NCBI GenBank assembly: GCA_050313895.1
Contig: JBNPMI010000001.1
Length of the DNA stretch: 64,000 bases
Source: JALFST01 sp022779285
GTDB lineage: Bacteria; Bacillota; Clostridia; Tissierellales; Peptoniphilaceae
Direction: 5' to 3' (one strand)
Below are positions 36,467 to 45,014 of the stretch, piece by piece. The notes under the pieces are model-generated. The model was not told the origin of the DNA and did no database searches. It was given only the letters and a program-made list of their open reading frames with translations. Every line of letters starts with the position of its first letter. Within the stretch, counting starts at the first letter, position 1. The translations under genes and the position numbers were made by a program.

Positions 36467-36760
36467 TTACATTCCTTCGAAGAACTCGATTCCCTTCGAG
36501 TCCTCGGCAAGAGTAACAATGGCTTTCTTCCAGTCCGATTTCTTAGAGACGTGATAGCCTGCTCTCTTTGTTTTGCTCTTCATTGTGACCGTGTTTACAC
36601 GCGCCACTTTCACGCCGTCAAACACCGCTTCTACCGCAGCCTTGATCTCCGCCTTATTGGCGCCGGAATCAACGCGGAAGGTGTACTTGTTGGACGCCAT
36701 GTCCGCCATAGCCTTTTCGGTGATGATTGGGGCAATGATGATATCATACGGAGTTTTCAT
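36467..36760 (-). CDS. rplW: 50S ribosomal protein L23
   Basis: A 97-residue protein at the tunnel exit and the docking site for trigger factor and SRP. It begins [18 protein letters not shown]. The start overlaps the stop of rplD by one base. Confidence 0.97.
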   Translation of the reverse strand: MKTPYDIIIAPIITEKAMADMASNKYTFRVDSGANKAEIKAAVEAVFDGVKVARVNTVTMKSKTKRAGYHVSKKSDWKKAIVTLAEDSKGIEFFEGM

Positions 36761-37383
36761 TATTGAAATACCTCCTCGGCAATTTCCACAGCCTTGCGTG
36801 TCATGATCAGCGAATCATGGCGCAGGATGTCATAAACATTGATGCTGTTGACCACAACCGTATCGACATTCGGAATGTTTTTGAAGGAACGAACGATCTG
36901 TTCATTTGCTTCGTCCAATACGATGTAAGCCTTCTTTTGCGCATTGATTGCAGTGAGAACCGCAGCCGCATTCTTTGTGCTGAAAGCGTCGAGCGAAAGT
37001 GCGTCGAGCACGATCAAGTCCTGATCCTTCACTTTAGAGGTCAAAACAGACTTGAGCGCAAGACGGCGAATCTTCTTCGGTGTTGTATAGCTGTAATCTC
37101 TCGGCTTAAGAGCAAAGACATTACCGCCGCCACGCCACTGCGGAGAAGTACGGGATCCCTGACGAGCACGTCCGGTTCCCTTCTGACGCCATGGCTTGCG
37201 GCCGCCTCCGCGAACCTCGCCGCGAGTCAGTGTCGACTGTGTTCCCTGGCGCTTATTCGCCAGTTGATTTTTAACAACCGTATAGACGGCATGCTCATTG
37301 ACGGTCACGTCAAACAGCGTATCGGAGAGCTCGATCTCGCCGACCACTTCACCGGTCTGGTTGATTACATTCACTTTTGGCAT
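36760..37383 (-). CDS. rplD: 50S ribosomal protein L4
   Basis: A 207-residue protein whose extended loop lines the tunnel ([21 protein letters not shown] segment at about residues 50-66 and [19 protein letters not shown]). In E. coli L4 represses the S10 operon through its leader RNA; the leader here is long (38392-38639), so similar control is possible but unproven. Confidence 0.97.
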   Translation of the reverse strand: MPKVNVINQTGEVVGEIELSDTLFDVTVNEHAVYTVVKNQLANKRQGTQSTLTRGEVRGGGRKPWRQKGTGRARQGSRTSPQWRGGGNVFALKPRDYSYTTPKKIRRLALKSVLTSKVKDQDLIVLDALSLDAFSTKNAAAVLTAINAQKKAYIVLDEANEQIVRSFKNIPNVDTVVVNSINVYDILRHDSLIMTRKAVEIAEEVFQ

Positions 37384-37396
37384 GATTCCCTCCTAC

Positions 37397-38029
37397 TTAT
37401 TTCGTGACCTTCGTTGTCGGCTGAATCGTAACAACGCCGCCCTTCGGTCCGGGAACGGATCCGGTGACGAGGATCATGTTATTTTCCACGTCCACACGAA
37501 CGATCTTCAAGTTCTGAACCGTAACGCGGTCATGTCCTGTCTTGCCCGAGCCCTTGTGTCCCGGAAAAACGCGTCCCGGATAGGTTGCCGCGGCACGTGC
37601 CCCGGCTACGCGATGTGACTTGGAGCCGTGTCCCATAGGGCCGCGTCCGAAATTCCAACGCTTAATTGCGCCCTGCGTTCCCTTGCCCTTGGAAATGCCC
37701 GCAACATCCACGGAATCGCCTTCTGCGAAAATCGAAGCATTGATCTCTTGTCCGAGCTCAAAGGCTTCGCCTTCTTCTGTGCGAAACTCACGCAATACAC
37801 GCTTGAATGCGGTATTTGCCTTTTGGAAATGTCCCTTTTCAGGCTTGCTGGTGTGCTTTTCCTTTTTATCAAGGAAGCCAACCTGGATTGCATTGTAGCC
37901 ATCCGTCTCAGCCGTTTTGACCTGAGTAACAAAAACAGGACCGGCCTGGATCACCGTGACGGGAGTCACGATACCGTCGGCATCAAAAATCTGAGTCATA
38001 CCGACTTTTGTTCCTAATATACTCTTCAC
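37397..38029 (-). CDS. rplC: 50S ribosomal protein L3
   Basis: A 210-residue assembly-initiator protein reaching to the peptidyl transferase centre. It begins MKSILGTKVGMTQIFDADG at GTG 38029, five bases after GGAGG. The loop with GHGSKSHRVAGARAAATYPG is intact. The preceding in-frame codons back to 38059 are not used. Confidence 0.97.
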   Translation of the reverse strand: MKSILGTKVGMTQIFDADGIVTPVTVIQAGPVFVTQVKTAETDGYNAIQVGFLDKKEKHTSKPEKGHFQKANTAFKRVLREFRTEEGEAFELGQEINASIFAEGDSVDVAGISKGKGTQGAIKRWNFGRGPMGHGSKSHRVAGARAAATYPGRVFPGHKGSGKTGHDRVTVQNLKIVRVDVENNMILVTGSVPGPKGGVVTIQPTTKVTK

Positions 38030-38082
38030 GAGTTCCTCCTTAATTACAGCGGATCCCAAACGATGGGATCATTCTAATGGGG

Positions 38083-38391
38083 TTACAGTTTGATCTCGAT
38101 GTCCACGCCTGCGGGAAGGTTGAGCTTCTTGAGCGCATCCAGGGTCTTTACGTTGGGATTGATGATATCAATCAAACGCTTATGCGTGCGCTGTTCGAAC
38201 TGCTCACGAGAATCCTTGTACTTGTGGACAGCACGGATGATCGTAATGACTTCTTTGTCGGTCGGCAGAGGGATCGGTCCGGAAACCTCTGCACCGGAGC
38301 GCTTGCAAGCCTCAACAATTTTTGCTGCGGATGCATCGATCACTTCATGATCGTAGGCTCTGAGTCTGATTCGGATCTTCTGATTAGCCAT
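38083..38391 (-). CDS. rpsJ: 30S ribosomal protein S10
   Basis: A 102-residue head protein that also acts in NusB/NusG antitermination complexes. It begins [20 protein letters not shown] and has the [20 protein letters not shown] segment. First gene of the S10-spc-alpha cluster, which runs without a recognised terminator to rplQ. The usual upstream neighbours tuf and fusA are absent. Confidence 0.97.
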   Translation of the reverse strand: MANQKIRIRLRAYDHEVIDASAAKIVEACKRSGAEVSGPIPLPTDKEVITIIRAVHKYKDSREQFEQRTHKRLIDIINPNVKTLDALKKLNLPAGVDIEIKL

Positions 38392-38639
38392 AGACTTTTA
38401 CTTTCCTCCTTGGTTTTATGCGCGAATGCGCCGGAAGCCGATACACGCGGCCGGGCGTGTCCTAATCCGGCCTTAAAAAAAGAAATACAGCTTCCGTTCG
38501 TTCGAATGGCATCGAACTGCTCCACGAGAATTCCCTCGGCATGTGCCGTTCCCTCTGGTACTCCGCCATGCGGAGCCTTTAGACGTCCTTCGGTCGCCCG
38601 AGCAACCTCTCGCTTCTTCGCCTTGTATTTCTGGACACT
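38392..38639 (-). promoter_or_regulatory. Long 5' leader of the S10 operon
   Basis: About 250 nt separate the predicted transcription start from rpsJ, and no coding frame with a ribosome binding site fills it. Several short stems are possible (for example GGCTCCGCatggcGGAGTACC and GGCCGGATTAGGACACGCCCGGCC), and a seven-T tract follows AAGCTGTATTTC near 38477. An attenuator or ribosomal-protein binding site is plausible; I recognise no named leader class. Confidence 0.45.
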
Positions 38640-38645
38640 CGATAT

Positions 38646-38674
38646 ATGATATATGTTTTTCTTTTTTTTGACAA
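38646..38674 (-). promoter_or_regulatory. Promoter of the S10-spc-alpha cluster
   Basis: -35 TTGTCA (38669-38674), 17-nt A-rich spacer, -10 TATCAT (38646-38651). Its -35 end lies in the left copy of the 24-bp direct repeat. Confidence 0.8.
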
Positions 38675-38693
38675 GGGGTATTTCCGCTTTTTT
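38670..38693 (+). repeat. Left copy of a 24-bp direct repeat flanking the exporter islet
   Basis: A perfect 24-bp match to 41662-41685 in the same orientation; it starts gacaaggggtatttccgc and ends in a T-run. After it, both copies are followed within a few bases by CGGTC. It overlaps the -35 of the S10 promoter, so the left copy is probably the original. Confidence 0.85.
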
Positions 38694-38754
38694 TCAATCG
38701 GTCATGCTATGTTAAGTGATATGTGCTATGCTCTTAGAAAAAGAGGTGATTACC

Positions 38755-38787
38755 ATGAAGCTTATGAGCAAAAAAGGTGGTGGCTAA
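38755..38787 (+). CDS. Ten-codon peptide MKLMSKKGGG upstream of an ABC exporter
   Basis: ATG at 38755 stands six bases after a strong ribosome binding site (AAAGAGGTG), and the frame reads MKLMSKKGGG then TAA. The peptide is basic with a triple-glycine end. It opens the plus-strand islet whose only large gene is an ABC exporter, so it may be an exported peptide, a peptide pheromone or a leader peptide. The same frame continues after TAA for 26 codons with a CxxxCxC cluster (YGPCSHLCSCRYF), ending TAA at 38866-38868; the original gene may have been longer and lost its C-terminal part through one base change. I do not recognise a family. Confidence 0.4.
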   Translation: MKLMSKKGGG

Positions 38788-39127
38788 ATCGCTTTCAAGA
38801 TCGTTGAATACGGACCATGTTCTCATCTATGCAGCTGCAGATACTTTGCTTTAATGAAGGACACGTAAATCATTGTGAGGCAGCAAATAGTATTTATGGT
38901 TAAGTTGATATTTATCGATCTCAGTGTTTCGCTTATCATCGGTACTACTGTTTGCATTCTAATCAGCGAGCGAGAAAACTAAGGCATTGAATGTACTTTA
39001 GCAGATACCATACAATTCTTAAAGTAAATAAAATTTTTTTGAATACATTTTTTCTTCATTGATTGAATGAAATGATATAGGATGGAAAAACCTATTATTA
39101 TTTAGAGAAGGAAAAAAGGTGATGTGG
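38788..39127 (+). other. Stretch between the peptide gene and the exporter
   Basis: It contains the in-frame remnant described with the peptide gene (to 38868), one further small frame (38896-38982), and then an AT-rich tract leading to the exporter. An alternative frame of 25 codons (VVAKSLSRSLNTDHVLIYAA...) is open at 38778-38855 without a usable start. I see no promoter I would defend. Confidence 0.4.
38896..38982 (+). CDS. Possible 28-residue membrane peptide, AgrD-like in shape
   Basis: From ATG 38896 the frame reads a hydrophobic helix followed by Cys and a charged end: ...LIIGTTVCILISEREN. An in-frame GTG at 38875 would give 35 residues. The layout (amphipathic or hydrophobic leader, one Cys followed by four hydrophobic or small residues, then Glu-Arg-Glu) recalls cyclic-peptide pheromone precursors of the AgrD type, but it is shorter, has a poor ribosome binding site and no agrB-like gene nearby. 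It could be chance. Confidence 0.25.
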   Translation: MVKLIFIDLSVSLIIGTTVCILISEREN

Positions 39128-40912
39128 ATGAATAAAAATAATATTTGGAAGAGCATACGCTTTCTTATGAAACCATGGTTCAAGGAGAATACAGGTCTGA
39201 TTGCCGCTTATATGGTCATCCTATCGGTTCTGCCGCCTATTTCTTCTTATTTTTACACTGTTTTACCTCAAAAATCTTTTTCAGCCTTAGAAGAGACGGG
39301 ATTTCGTACAGCGATTCAAGTTTTTTCCCTATACCTGGCATTTGGCTTTCTCTGTGATTTCATCCCCAAGCTTTTTGATGCGTTTTTTGCATGGCGAAGC
39401 CGGCCAATGATTGGAAAGATCGAAAAAATCATTTACTCAAAAGCATTGGAAACGGATCAGGCGGACCTTGAGTCACCTGAATTTTACGATGCTTATAAAT
39501 TAACCACAGAATCTTTTGCTGAGAAGTCCTCATCGGCGATTGATCATGTCATACGTATTATAGGCAGCATTTTGACTTCTCTTCTCATGGGAACCTTAAT
39601 CTTTTTTCAAGGAGGCTGGGCCCTTATCCTTGTTCTTGTCTTTTCCATGTTTGCAATCCTATCAAATATTTTATGGTCCAACTTGGTATCTGATCGGTCC
39701 ATCAAAGCCATGTCACCGAAAAGAAAAAGTGATTATATACGACGGCTTTTTTATGACCCAAATGTGGTAGCCGATTTGAAAATCAGCCGCATCCGAAAGC
39801 CATTGCATGCTATGCTGGATCAGTCCATCCAAAGTGAAACAAAAATTTATCGCTCATTTTTTACAAAGGAATCCCTTGTGGACCTGTGCATTGTACTGGC
39901 AAACCTGGGGGCCATCGCCATTATCCCGCTCTACAGCATTCTGCTTTATGCAAAAACCGGAGAATTCGATATTGGCACGTTTTCAACGCTCCTATTAGCC
40001 AGCACACATCTAAAGGCTTCATTAAATGAATTAGGCTGGTGGATTTCTCAATTAAGTGCAGATGCACAATATGGCCGGAGTATGATCGCTTTTTTTGAGA
40101 AAGAATCAACGATCGAGGCTTCCCCGGATGGAATCCTTCCCCAAAATGCTCCCTTCCAAGTCGAGATCCAAGATCTCTTCTTCCAATATCCCGGAAATGA
40201 AACCTTTTCCCTTTCAATTGACCACCTTCGAATCCAACCCGGACAGAAAATTGCCGTTGTCGGTGAAAACGGAGCTGGAAAATCAACCTTATTTAAACTT
40301 CTTCTGAGGTTGTATGAGGCCGATCGAGGTCAAATCTTATACAATAATGTAGAAATTGATCGGTACCAGATCCATGCCCTTCGAAGGTCAATTGGCGTAG
40401 CTATGCAAACACCAAAAATATATGCTTTAAATGTTTTGGAAAATGCAAAGGCTTACCGTGATATTTCAGAGGAAGACCTGAAACTCCTCTATAAAAAATT
40501 AAAGATTCCTTTGGATCCAAATACCCAATTAACCAAGGAATTCGATCCCGAAGGAGTGGTGTTGTCCGGCGGGCAACAACAAAAGCTGGCTCTAAGCCGT
40601 TTAATGCACGGATCCTTTAATCTTCTTCTCTTTGATGAACCAAATTCCGCCCTTGACCCCTTCGCAGAACTGGAGGTATCAAAATTGATTCGGGATATTC
40701 CAAACACCACGTCAATTTTGGTAGCACATCGATTATCGCTCGTAAAAAATGCTGACTACATTTATGTGATGAACCAAGGATCCATCTGTGAAGCCGGCAC
40801 CCATGCGGAACTCATGAAGGAAAAAGGGATCTATTATAGAATGTACGAAAGTCAAGCCAGATCCTACGATCCCGACCTATCAGACGCTTCCACGAAAGAC
40901 GCAGATCTTTGA
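39128..40912 (+). CDS. ABC exporter, fused permease-ATPase (peptide/drug type)
   Basis: A 594-residue half-transporter. About six membrane segments lie in residues 20-310. The ATPase follows with Walker A GENGAGKST (379-387), Q-loop in VAMQTPKIYAL, signature VLSGGQQQKLALSR, Walker B LLLFDEPNSALDP and switch AHRLS. There is no N-terminal C39 peptidase, so it does not cleave double-glycine leaders itself. ATG 39128 is preferred because AAGGTG lies six bases upstream; two earlier in-frame starts (39119, 39122) are closer to the site. Base composition is clearly more AT-rich than the neighbours. It is the only large gene between the 24-bp direct repeats and follows tiny peptide genes, which suggests peptide export or self-protection. 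Confidence 0.85.
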   Translation: MNKNNIWKSIRFLMKPWFKENTGLIAAYMVILSVLPPISSYFYTVLPQKSFSALEETGFRTAIQVFSLYLAFGFLCDFIPKLFDAFFAWRSRPMIGKIEKIIYSKALETDQADLESPEFYDAYKLTTESFAEKSSSAIDHVIRIIGSILTSLLMGTLIFFQGGWALILVLVFSMFAILSNILWSNLVSDRSIKAMSPKRKSDYIRRLFYDPNVVADLKISRIRKPLHAMLDQSIQSETKIYRSFFTKESLVDLCIVLANLGAIAIIPLYSILLYAKTGEFDIGTFSTLLLASTHLKASLNELGWWISQLSADAQYGRSMIAFFEKESTIEASPDGILPQNAPFQVEIQDLFFQYPGNETFSLSIDHLRIQPGQKIAVVGENGAGKSTLFKLLLRLYEADRGQILYNNVEIDRYQIHALRRSIGVAMQTPKIYALNVLENAKAYRDISEEDLKLLYKKLKIPLDPNTQLTKEFDPEGVVLSGGQQQKLALSRLMHGSFNLLLFDEPNSALDPFAELEVSKLIRDIPNTTSILVAHRLSLVKNADYIYVMNQGSICEAGTHAELMKEKGIYYRMYESQARSYDPDLSDASTKDADL

Positions 40913-41166
40913 AAAAGAATCCGGCTCAAAGCCTGAAGAACAATTATCTAAGAGTTCCAAATGCTCAGAAAATTCACCGGTTTCGTCAGGCACTTTAGAT
41001 CACAATATAAGTTGATGTAATAACAAATGAGCCATTTGACTCTTTGAATATCATTTTATTAACCACAACAAAGGAGCTAAAAGAGCTCCAAATAACTCAA
41101 ATTCATTTTATGCCGAAATCGGAATTCATAAGATCTTCTTACACAATATAATCGGTCATCGACTTT

Positions 41167-41205
41167 ATCATCCCCTGATGAAAAATAGAGAGGGGATGAT
41201 TTTTT
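41167..41205 (+). terminator. Terminator in the islet
   Basis: ATCATCCCCT/AGGGGATGAT stem followed by six T, about 255 nt beyond the exporter stop on the plus strand. Confidence 0.8.
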
Positions 41206-41404
41206 ATCTAAAAAATGGTCTCAACAGAAAATTGTCTCGGAGTTTCTTGCTTCCGAACTTTCTTACCGAACGAGAAGCAGCGGATATACTGCAATGCAGT
41301 ATGCGCACCATTCATCATAAAAAAAAGGCTCAATCTCACGCTCGAAATCGCTCAGCTCAAAAACAATATACCGAAAAAAACATACAGACTTCAGAGGAAA
41401 TAAA
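41205..41404 (+). pseudogene. Possible remnant of a transposase helix-turn-helix region
   Basis: Across two frames the stretch reads KWSQQKIVSEFLASELSYR and then KKRLNLTLEIAQLKNNI, the order of motifs seen in IS3-type OrfA proteins (DNA-binding helix, then Leu/Glu helix). A third frame gives LTEREAADILQCSMRTI, which instead resembles an excisionase-type helix-turn-helix. At least one frameshift and stops would be needed, so it is not functional. The call is tentative. Confidence 0.2.
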
Positions 41405-41661
41405 AAATTTGGGAGCAAGAATATCTGACGCACCAAAGAATGTTTTCCTGCGCTTTTCGGTTACAAGTGATATTCCGCTCCCATCAAAGATGCGCACAGC
41501 TCATGTTTCCCCTTAACGGAATTGCATCCGAACCCTAATCCAGAGTAGTCTCCTCTTTCGGCTCCCTGCGAGGGCGGACTCCGAGGCAGACTCCGGAAAA
41601 GAGCAGTGGTAACAAAATCGCTGGTCGCCTCCTTTTCTAACTGACGTTTTTCCCGACACCC

Positions 41662-41685
41662 GACAAGGGGTATTTCCGCTTTTTT
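41662..41685 (+). repeat. Right copy of the 24-bp direct repeat
   Basis: Identical over 24 bp to 38670-38693, same orientation, 2,992 bp apart. Here the promoter -10 element that accompanies the left copy is absent. Confidence 0.85.
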
Positions 41686-41769
41686 CAGTTTATCGGTCGC
41701 CTTCCTCCTATAATCAAAGCGCAGCCCGAGACCGCTCGAGCTGCACTGATTCACGAGTTCATCAGAAAA

Positions 41770-43113
41770 TCATCCGATCCCGCCAAGGATAGCTCCTACC
41801 ACCAACACCACCACACAAAGAATGCAATAAACATATTTTGCCAAGAGATAGAACCATCCGCCGATCGGTCCGCGGGCGTGACCGCGATTCACCTCATCCA
41901 GAACAAACTTTTTTCCGGCAACCCAAAAGAACATGATTGCCGCAAGGAACGCGCCCAACGGACAAATGTAGATGGAGACGAAATCCATCCATTGTGAGGT
42001 AATGGCCTGGATCAGAATCGCAATCGTACAACCGAATGCAAGAATCGCAGCCGTTGCCGGAACGCGCTTCAATCCCAGGTTATCCTGCAGAGTCGCTACC
42101 GGCGCTTCGTACAGATTGATGATGGAGCTGACGCCCGCAAAAAGTACGCAGATAAAAAAGATGATCCCGATCAATCGGCCACCGGGCATTCCGTTCAAGA
42201 CATTGACAAGCCATACAAACATCAGTCCGGGTCCTCCTTCTTCAAGAGGCGCACCGCCTGCCGCCATTGCAGGAATGATAACAAATGCCGCCAGAAGAGC
42301 CGCAAGGGTATCAAAGATTGCGACATTGCGTGCGGAGTTCGGAATATCCTCGTTTTTGGGAAGGTAGGATCCGTAGATGACCGAGCCGTTTCCCGCAACG
42401 GACAAAGAGAAAAATGCCTGTCCAAATGCGAAAATCCAAACCATTGGATTGAGCAGCCCACTCGGGTTCAGCGTAATAATGTATCGATATCCGTCGAAGG
42501 ATCCGGGCAAAAAAGCAATATAAATACCTAATGCAATAAATAAGAAGAACAATACCGGCATCATCATCTTATTTGCGATTTCAATGCCTTTGGAAACGCC
42601 CATCGCCATAATAACAAAAGAGGCAGCGGCAGCAACAATGATCCATGTCATGTTGTTGACGGCAATCTGATTAAATGTACCGCCGATAACATCCATATTC
42701 TGCCCCATGCCGACAAGCTCTCCGGTAAAGGACATAAATGTATATTTGAAAATCCACCCCATCACCACGGTATATCCAATCGCCAATGCCATCGCACCGA
42801 AAATCGGAATCAGACCGATGGCCTCTCCAAGCTTGCGATCTCCCCTTCTTACCTCCGTGCATCTGCCGAATGCGCCAACCGGTCCCGTTTGTGTCGCACG
42901 ACCCAGCGCAAACTCACCGATAACGCCCGTTGAGCCGATCAATGCAACACACAAAAAATAAGGAATTAAAAATGTTAATCCACCCCAAATCGAAACCATG
43001 ATCGGAAAGCGCCAAATATTTCCCATGCCGACCGCCGACCCGACGCTGGCCAGAATAAAGCCGAGTTTGTTTGTGAATCCATCACGAACCTGTGTTTGTT
43101 TTGTATTCTTCAT
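41770..43113 (-). CDS. Sodium-dependent (neurotransmitter-type) amino acid symporter
   Basis: A 447-residue SNF-family transporter with 11-12 membrane segments. The N-terminal signature GFILASVGSAVGMGNIWRFP (about residues 17-36), with the unwound TM1 that holds sodium and substrate, and the TM6 region AFGQAFFSLSVAGNGSVIYG are intact. Bacterial members import amino acids such as Leu, Trp or Tyr; the substrate cannot be read here. It lies 155 nt after a HAD phosphatase gene. Confidence 0.93.
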   Translation of the reverse strand: MKNTKQTQVRDGFTNKLGFILASVGSAVGMGNIWRFPIMVSIWGGLTFLIPYFLCVALIGSTGVIGEFALGRATQTGPVGAFGRCTEVRRGDRKLGEAIGLIPIFGAMALAIGYTVVMGWIFKYTFMSFTGELVGMGQNMDVIGGTFNQIAVNNMTWIIVAAAASFVIMAMGVSKGIEIANKMMMPVLFFLFIALGIYIAFLPGSFDGYRYIITLNPSGLLNPMVWIFAFGQAFFSLSVAGNGSVIYGSYLPKNEDIPNSARNVAIFDTLAALLAAFVIIPAMAAGGAPLEEGGPGLMFVWLVNVLNGMPGGRLIGIIFFICVLFAGVSSIINLYEAPVATLQDNLGLKRVPATAAILAFGCTIAILIQAITSQWMDFVSIYICPLGAFLAAIMFFWVAGKKFVLDEVNRGHARGPIGGWFYLLAKYVYCILCVVVLVVGAILGGIG

Positions 43114-43268
43114 AATCTCCTCCGGTATAGGATTTTATACAGGGAACCGTTTTTCTGCCCCGCTGATCGCCTGTTTTTCTTTGTTCGGCACGGCTTGAGA
43201 GTCGCGGCAACCTATCGGAAGCTCATATGCCAAACAAACCCTTAGAGAAAGACCTCTCCTTGATTGCC

Positions 43269-43913
43269 TCACAAGAAAAGCTGAACAAGCTCCTCCGGGG
43301 TCTTCACAAGCTCAACAGCTCCCGCCTCCATCAGTTCCTCACGGTCTCCGAAGCCATACAACACACCGATACAATCCAGACCGTTTTCCCTCGCGCCCTC
43401 CACATCATGACGGCGATCTCCGACCATAATTGCGGTTTTCGGATCTTCAATTCCCATCGATTGGAGCGCATGTTGAATGACAAGTCCCTTGCTCCCCCTC
43501 GAATCGTCCTTTGTCGCCGAGGCAATGAAATCAAAATATGTGTCCAGATGAAAATGCTCAATCACCTGCTCGGCATATGGACTCGGCTTGGATGTAGCCA
43601 CGAAAAGACGCTTCCCCCGCTCTTTCAGTGCGAAAAGCATCTCCGGTACACCGTCATATACACGATTTTCAAAAATTCCACGCTCTGCAAAGTATTCTCG
43701 ATAAAATCGTATCGCCTTCCGACACTCTTCCGGTGTCATGCCGAACTCTCTTGTGAACGTTTCTGTCAGAGGAGGGCCGATAAAAGGATAGAGCCTCTCC
43801 CGCGCGGGGACTTTTCTTCCCATCTTTTTCAGCGCATAGGCTGCGGAATTCGTGATTCCCTCACCCGAATCGGTTAACGTGCCGTCTAAATCAAACAAAA
43901 TATATTTTATCAT
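43269..43913 (-). CDS. HAD-family phosphatase (phosphoglycolate phosphatase-like)
   Basis: A 214-residue HAD hydrolase. Motif I is FDLDGTLTDSGEG (nucleophile Asp near residue 8), motif II is in VATSKP, motif III Lys is in RGSKGLVIQ, and motif IV is MVGDRRHDVEGA. The helical cap inserted after motif I is of the Gph/PpaX type. The substrate is not predictable. ATG 43913 is preferred, five bases after GGAG, over the adjacent GTG. Confidence 0.9.
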   Translation of the reverse strand: MIKYILFDLDGTLTDSGEGITNSAAYALKKMGRKVPARERLYPFIGPPLTETFTREFGMTPEECRKAIRFYREYFAERGIFENRVYDGVPEMLFALKERGKRLFVATSKPSPYAEQVIEHFHLDTYFDFIASATKDDSRGSKGLVIQHALQSMGIEDPKTAIMVGDRRHDVEGARENGLDCIGVLYGFGDREELMEAGAVELVKTPEELVQLFL

Positions 43914-43972
43914 CACCGCTCCTTATTTCAAAATCATACAGTCTATGCCTGGAAGAAAAATTTAGAAAATCA

Positions 43973-44821
43973 TCAACCCGGTACCGACCACGATCGGCAT
44001 AAAGCCCAAAACGCTTTTCCGCTCAATTTTTCCTTGAACAGCCATCTCGAAAATAGGATCGTTACCAGGATGCTGAGCTTATCGATCGGAACCGCTGCAG
44101 CGACAATGCCGGTCTGCAATGCTTTATAAAAGCATAGCCAGGAAAAACCCGTAGCAATTCCCGAAAGCAGTAAAAAAGCCCCCGCTTTCCGATCGATCCC
44201 GCGTATTTGCTCTTGCTCTCCTTTGATCAACACCATAGCCCATGCCATCACAAGAACCACAACCGTGCGGATCGCCGTACCCAAATTAGAATCCACATTC
44301 TCTATCCCTATTTTCCCGAAAATAGAGGTGAGACTTGCAAAAAAAGCGGAGGCGATGGCATAATAGGCCCACCCTCTTTCCGGATTTTTGTCCTCCGAGG
44401 GTGAGCGGGATACCATCCATATGGTGCCCGCGCCGATACCTGTCATGCCCAGCAAGCGCATCCATGATATCGGTTCCCGCAAAATAAGAAAGCTGAGAAG
44501 GATCGTCATTACCGTACTGGATTTGTCGATGGATGCGACACGAGAGACCTCTCCCAATTGTAAGGCACGAAAATAGCATAGCCAAGAAATCCCCGTTGTC
44601 AGTCCTGATAGAATCAAAAACACAAGCGTAGCTCCATGGACATCCTGAATGCTGTTTTGTGCGCCTGTTAGGAACACAAGAAGCCACGAAAAAATCAAGA
44701 CAACTCCTGTTCGAATCGCCGTTGCCAGGGTCGAGGGAATCTGATTAAGTCCTATTTTTGATAGGATTGCCGTCACACCTGCAAAAAATGCCGATCCGAA
44801 AGCGTATAAAATCCAAAACAT
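43973..44821 (-). CDS. EamA/DMT-family transporter, frameshifted near the C-terminus
   Basis: A 282-residue, ten-helix drug/metabolite transporter made of two EamA repeats (helix pairs such as GVTAILSKIGLNQIPSTLAT and SLTSIFGKIGIENVDSNLGT). The end of the frame reads ...SGKAFWALCRSWSVPG, which is not a membrane helix. Reading the neighbouring frame from the GGG at 44005-44007 gives GFMPIVVGTGLMIF and TAA at 43962-43964, a proper last helix. One G has probably been lost, by mutation or sequencing error. ATG 44821 is the likely start, five bases after GAGGAGC. Confidence 0.88.
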   Translation of the reverse strand: MFWILYAFGSAFFAGVTAILSKIGLNQIPSTLATAIRTGVVLIFSWLLVFLTGAQNSIQDVHGATLVFLILSGLTTGISWLCYFRALQLGEVSRVASIDKSSTVMTILLSFLILREPISWMRLLGMTGIGAGTIWMVSRSPSEDKNPERGWAYYAIASAFFASLTSIFGKIGIENVDSNLGTAIRTVVVLVMAWAMVLIKGEQEQIRGIDRKAGAFLLLSGIATGFSWLCFYKALQTGIVAAAVPIDKLSILVTILFSRWLFKEKLSGKAFWALCRSWSVPG

Positions 44822-45014
44822 TGCATGCTCCTCGGGATTCAAGATCCATCACGGTAAAATGAGATCGAATATTCTTCCTTCTGTGAGAGAAATCGGATGT
44901 GTTTTTTTTATTGTACCATTTGTCAGAGAAAGATCAGCAATCTTTTCATCGGTACAGGAAAAGTGTTGCCTGCGAATTTCGGCGAGAGTTCGGAGCTTCC
45001 GATACAGACAACAA
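44822..45014. other. Upstream region of the EamA gene
   Basis: A TACAAT box (minus strand, 44910-44915) with a TTGCTG 19 nt upstream is a possible EamA promoter. Nothing else is recognisable. Confidence 0.3.

Larger units (their letters stand above)
40913..41769. other. Long intergenic region with decayed sequence
   Basis: No intact gene. From the left it holds a short GGAGCT/AGCTCC hairpin (41072-41088), a terminator at 41167-41205, a possible transposase remnant (41205-41404), a GC-rich tract with no convincing frame, and the right 24-bp repeat. A minus frame reading TDKLKKAEIPLVGCREKRQL crosses the repeat but lacks a start with a ribosome binding site. Confidence 0.5.

Noticed and set aside
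38755..38868. Programmed frameshift at the A-run in the ten-codon peptide gene
   Set aside because: The run is only six A and is not phased as a -1 slippery heptamer in the zero frame.
41461..41754. 97-codon minus frame downstream of the SNF symporter
   Set aside because: Pro/Ser/Gly-rich translation typical of GC-rich intergenic DNA, and no start site.
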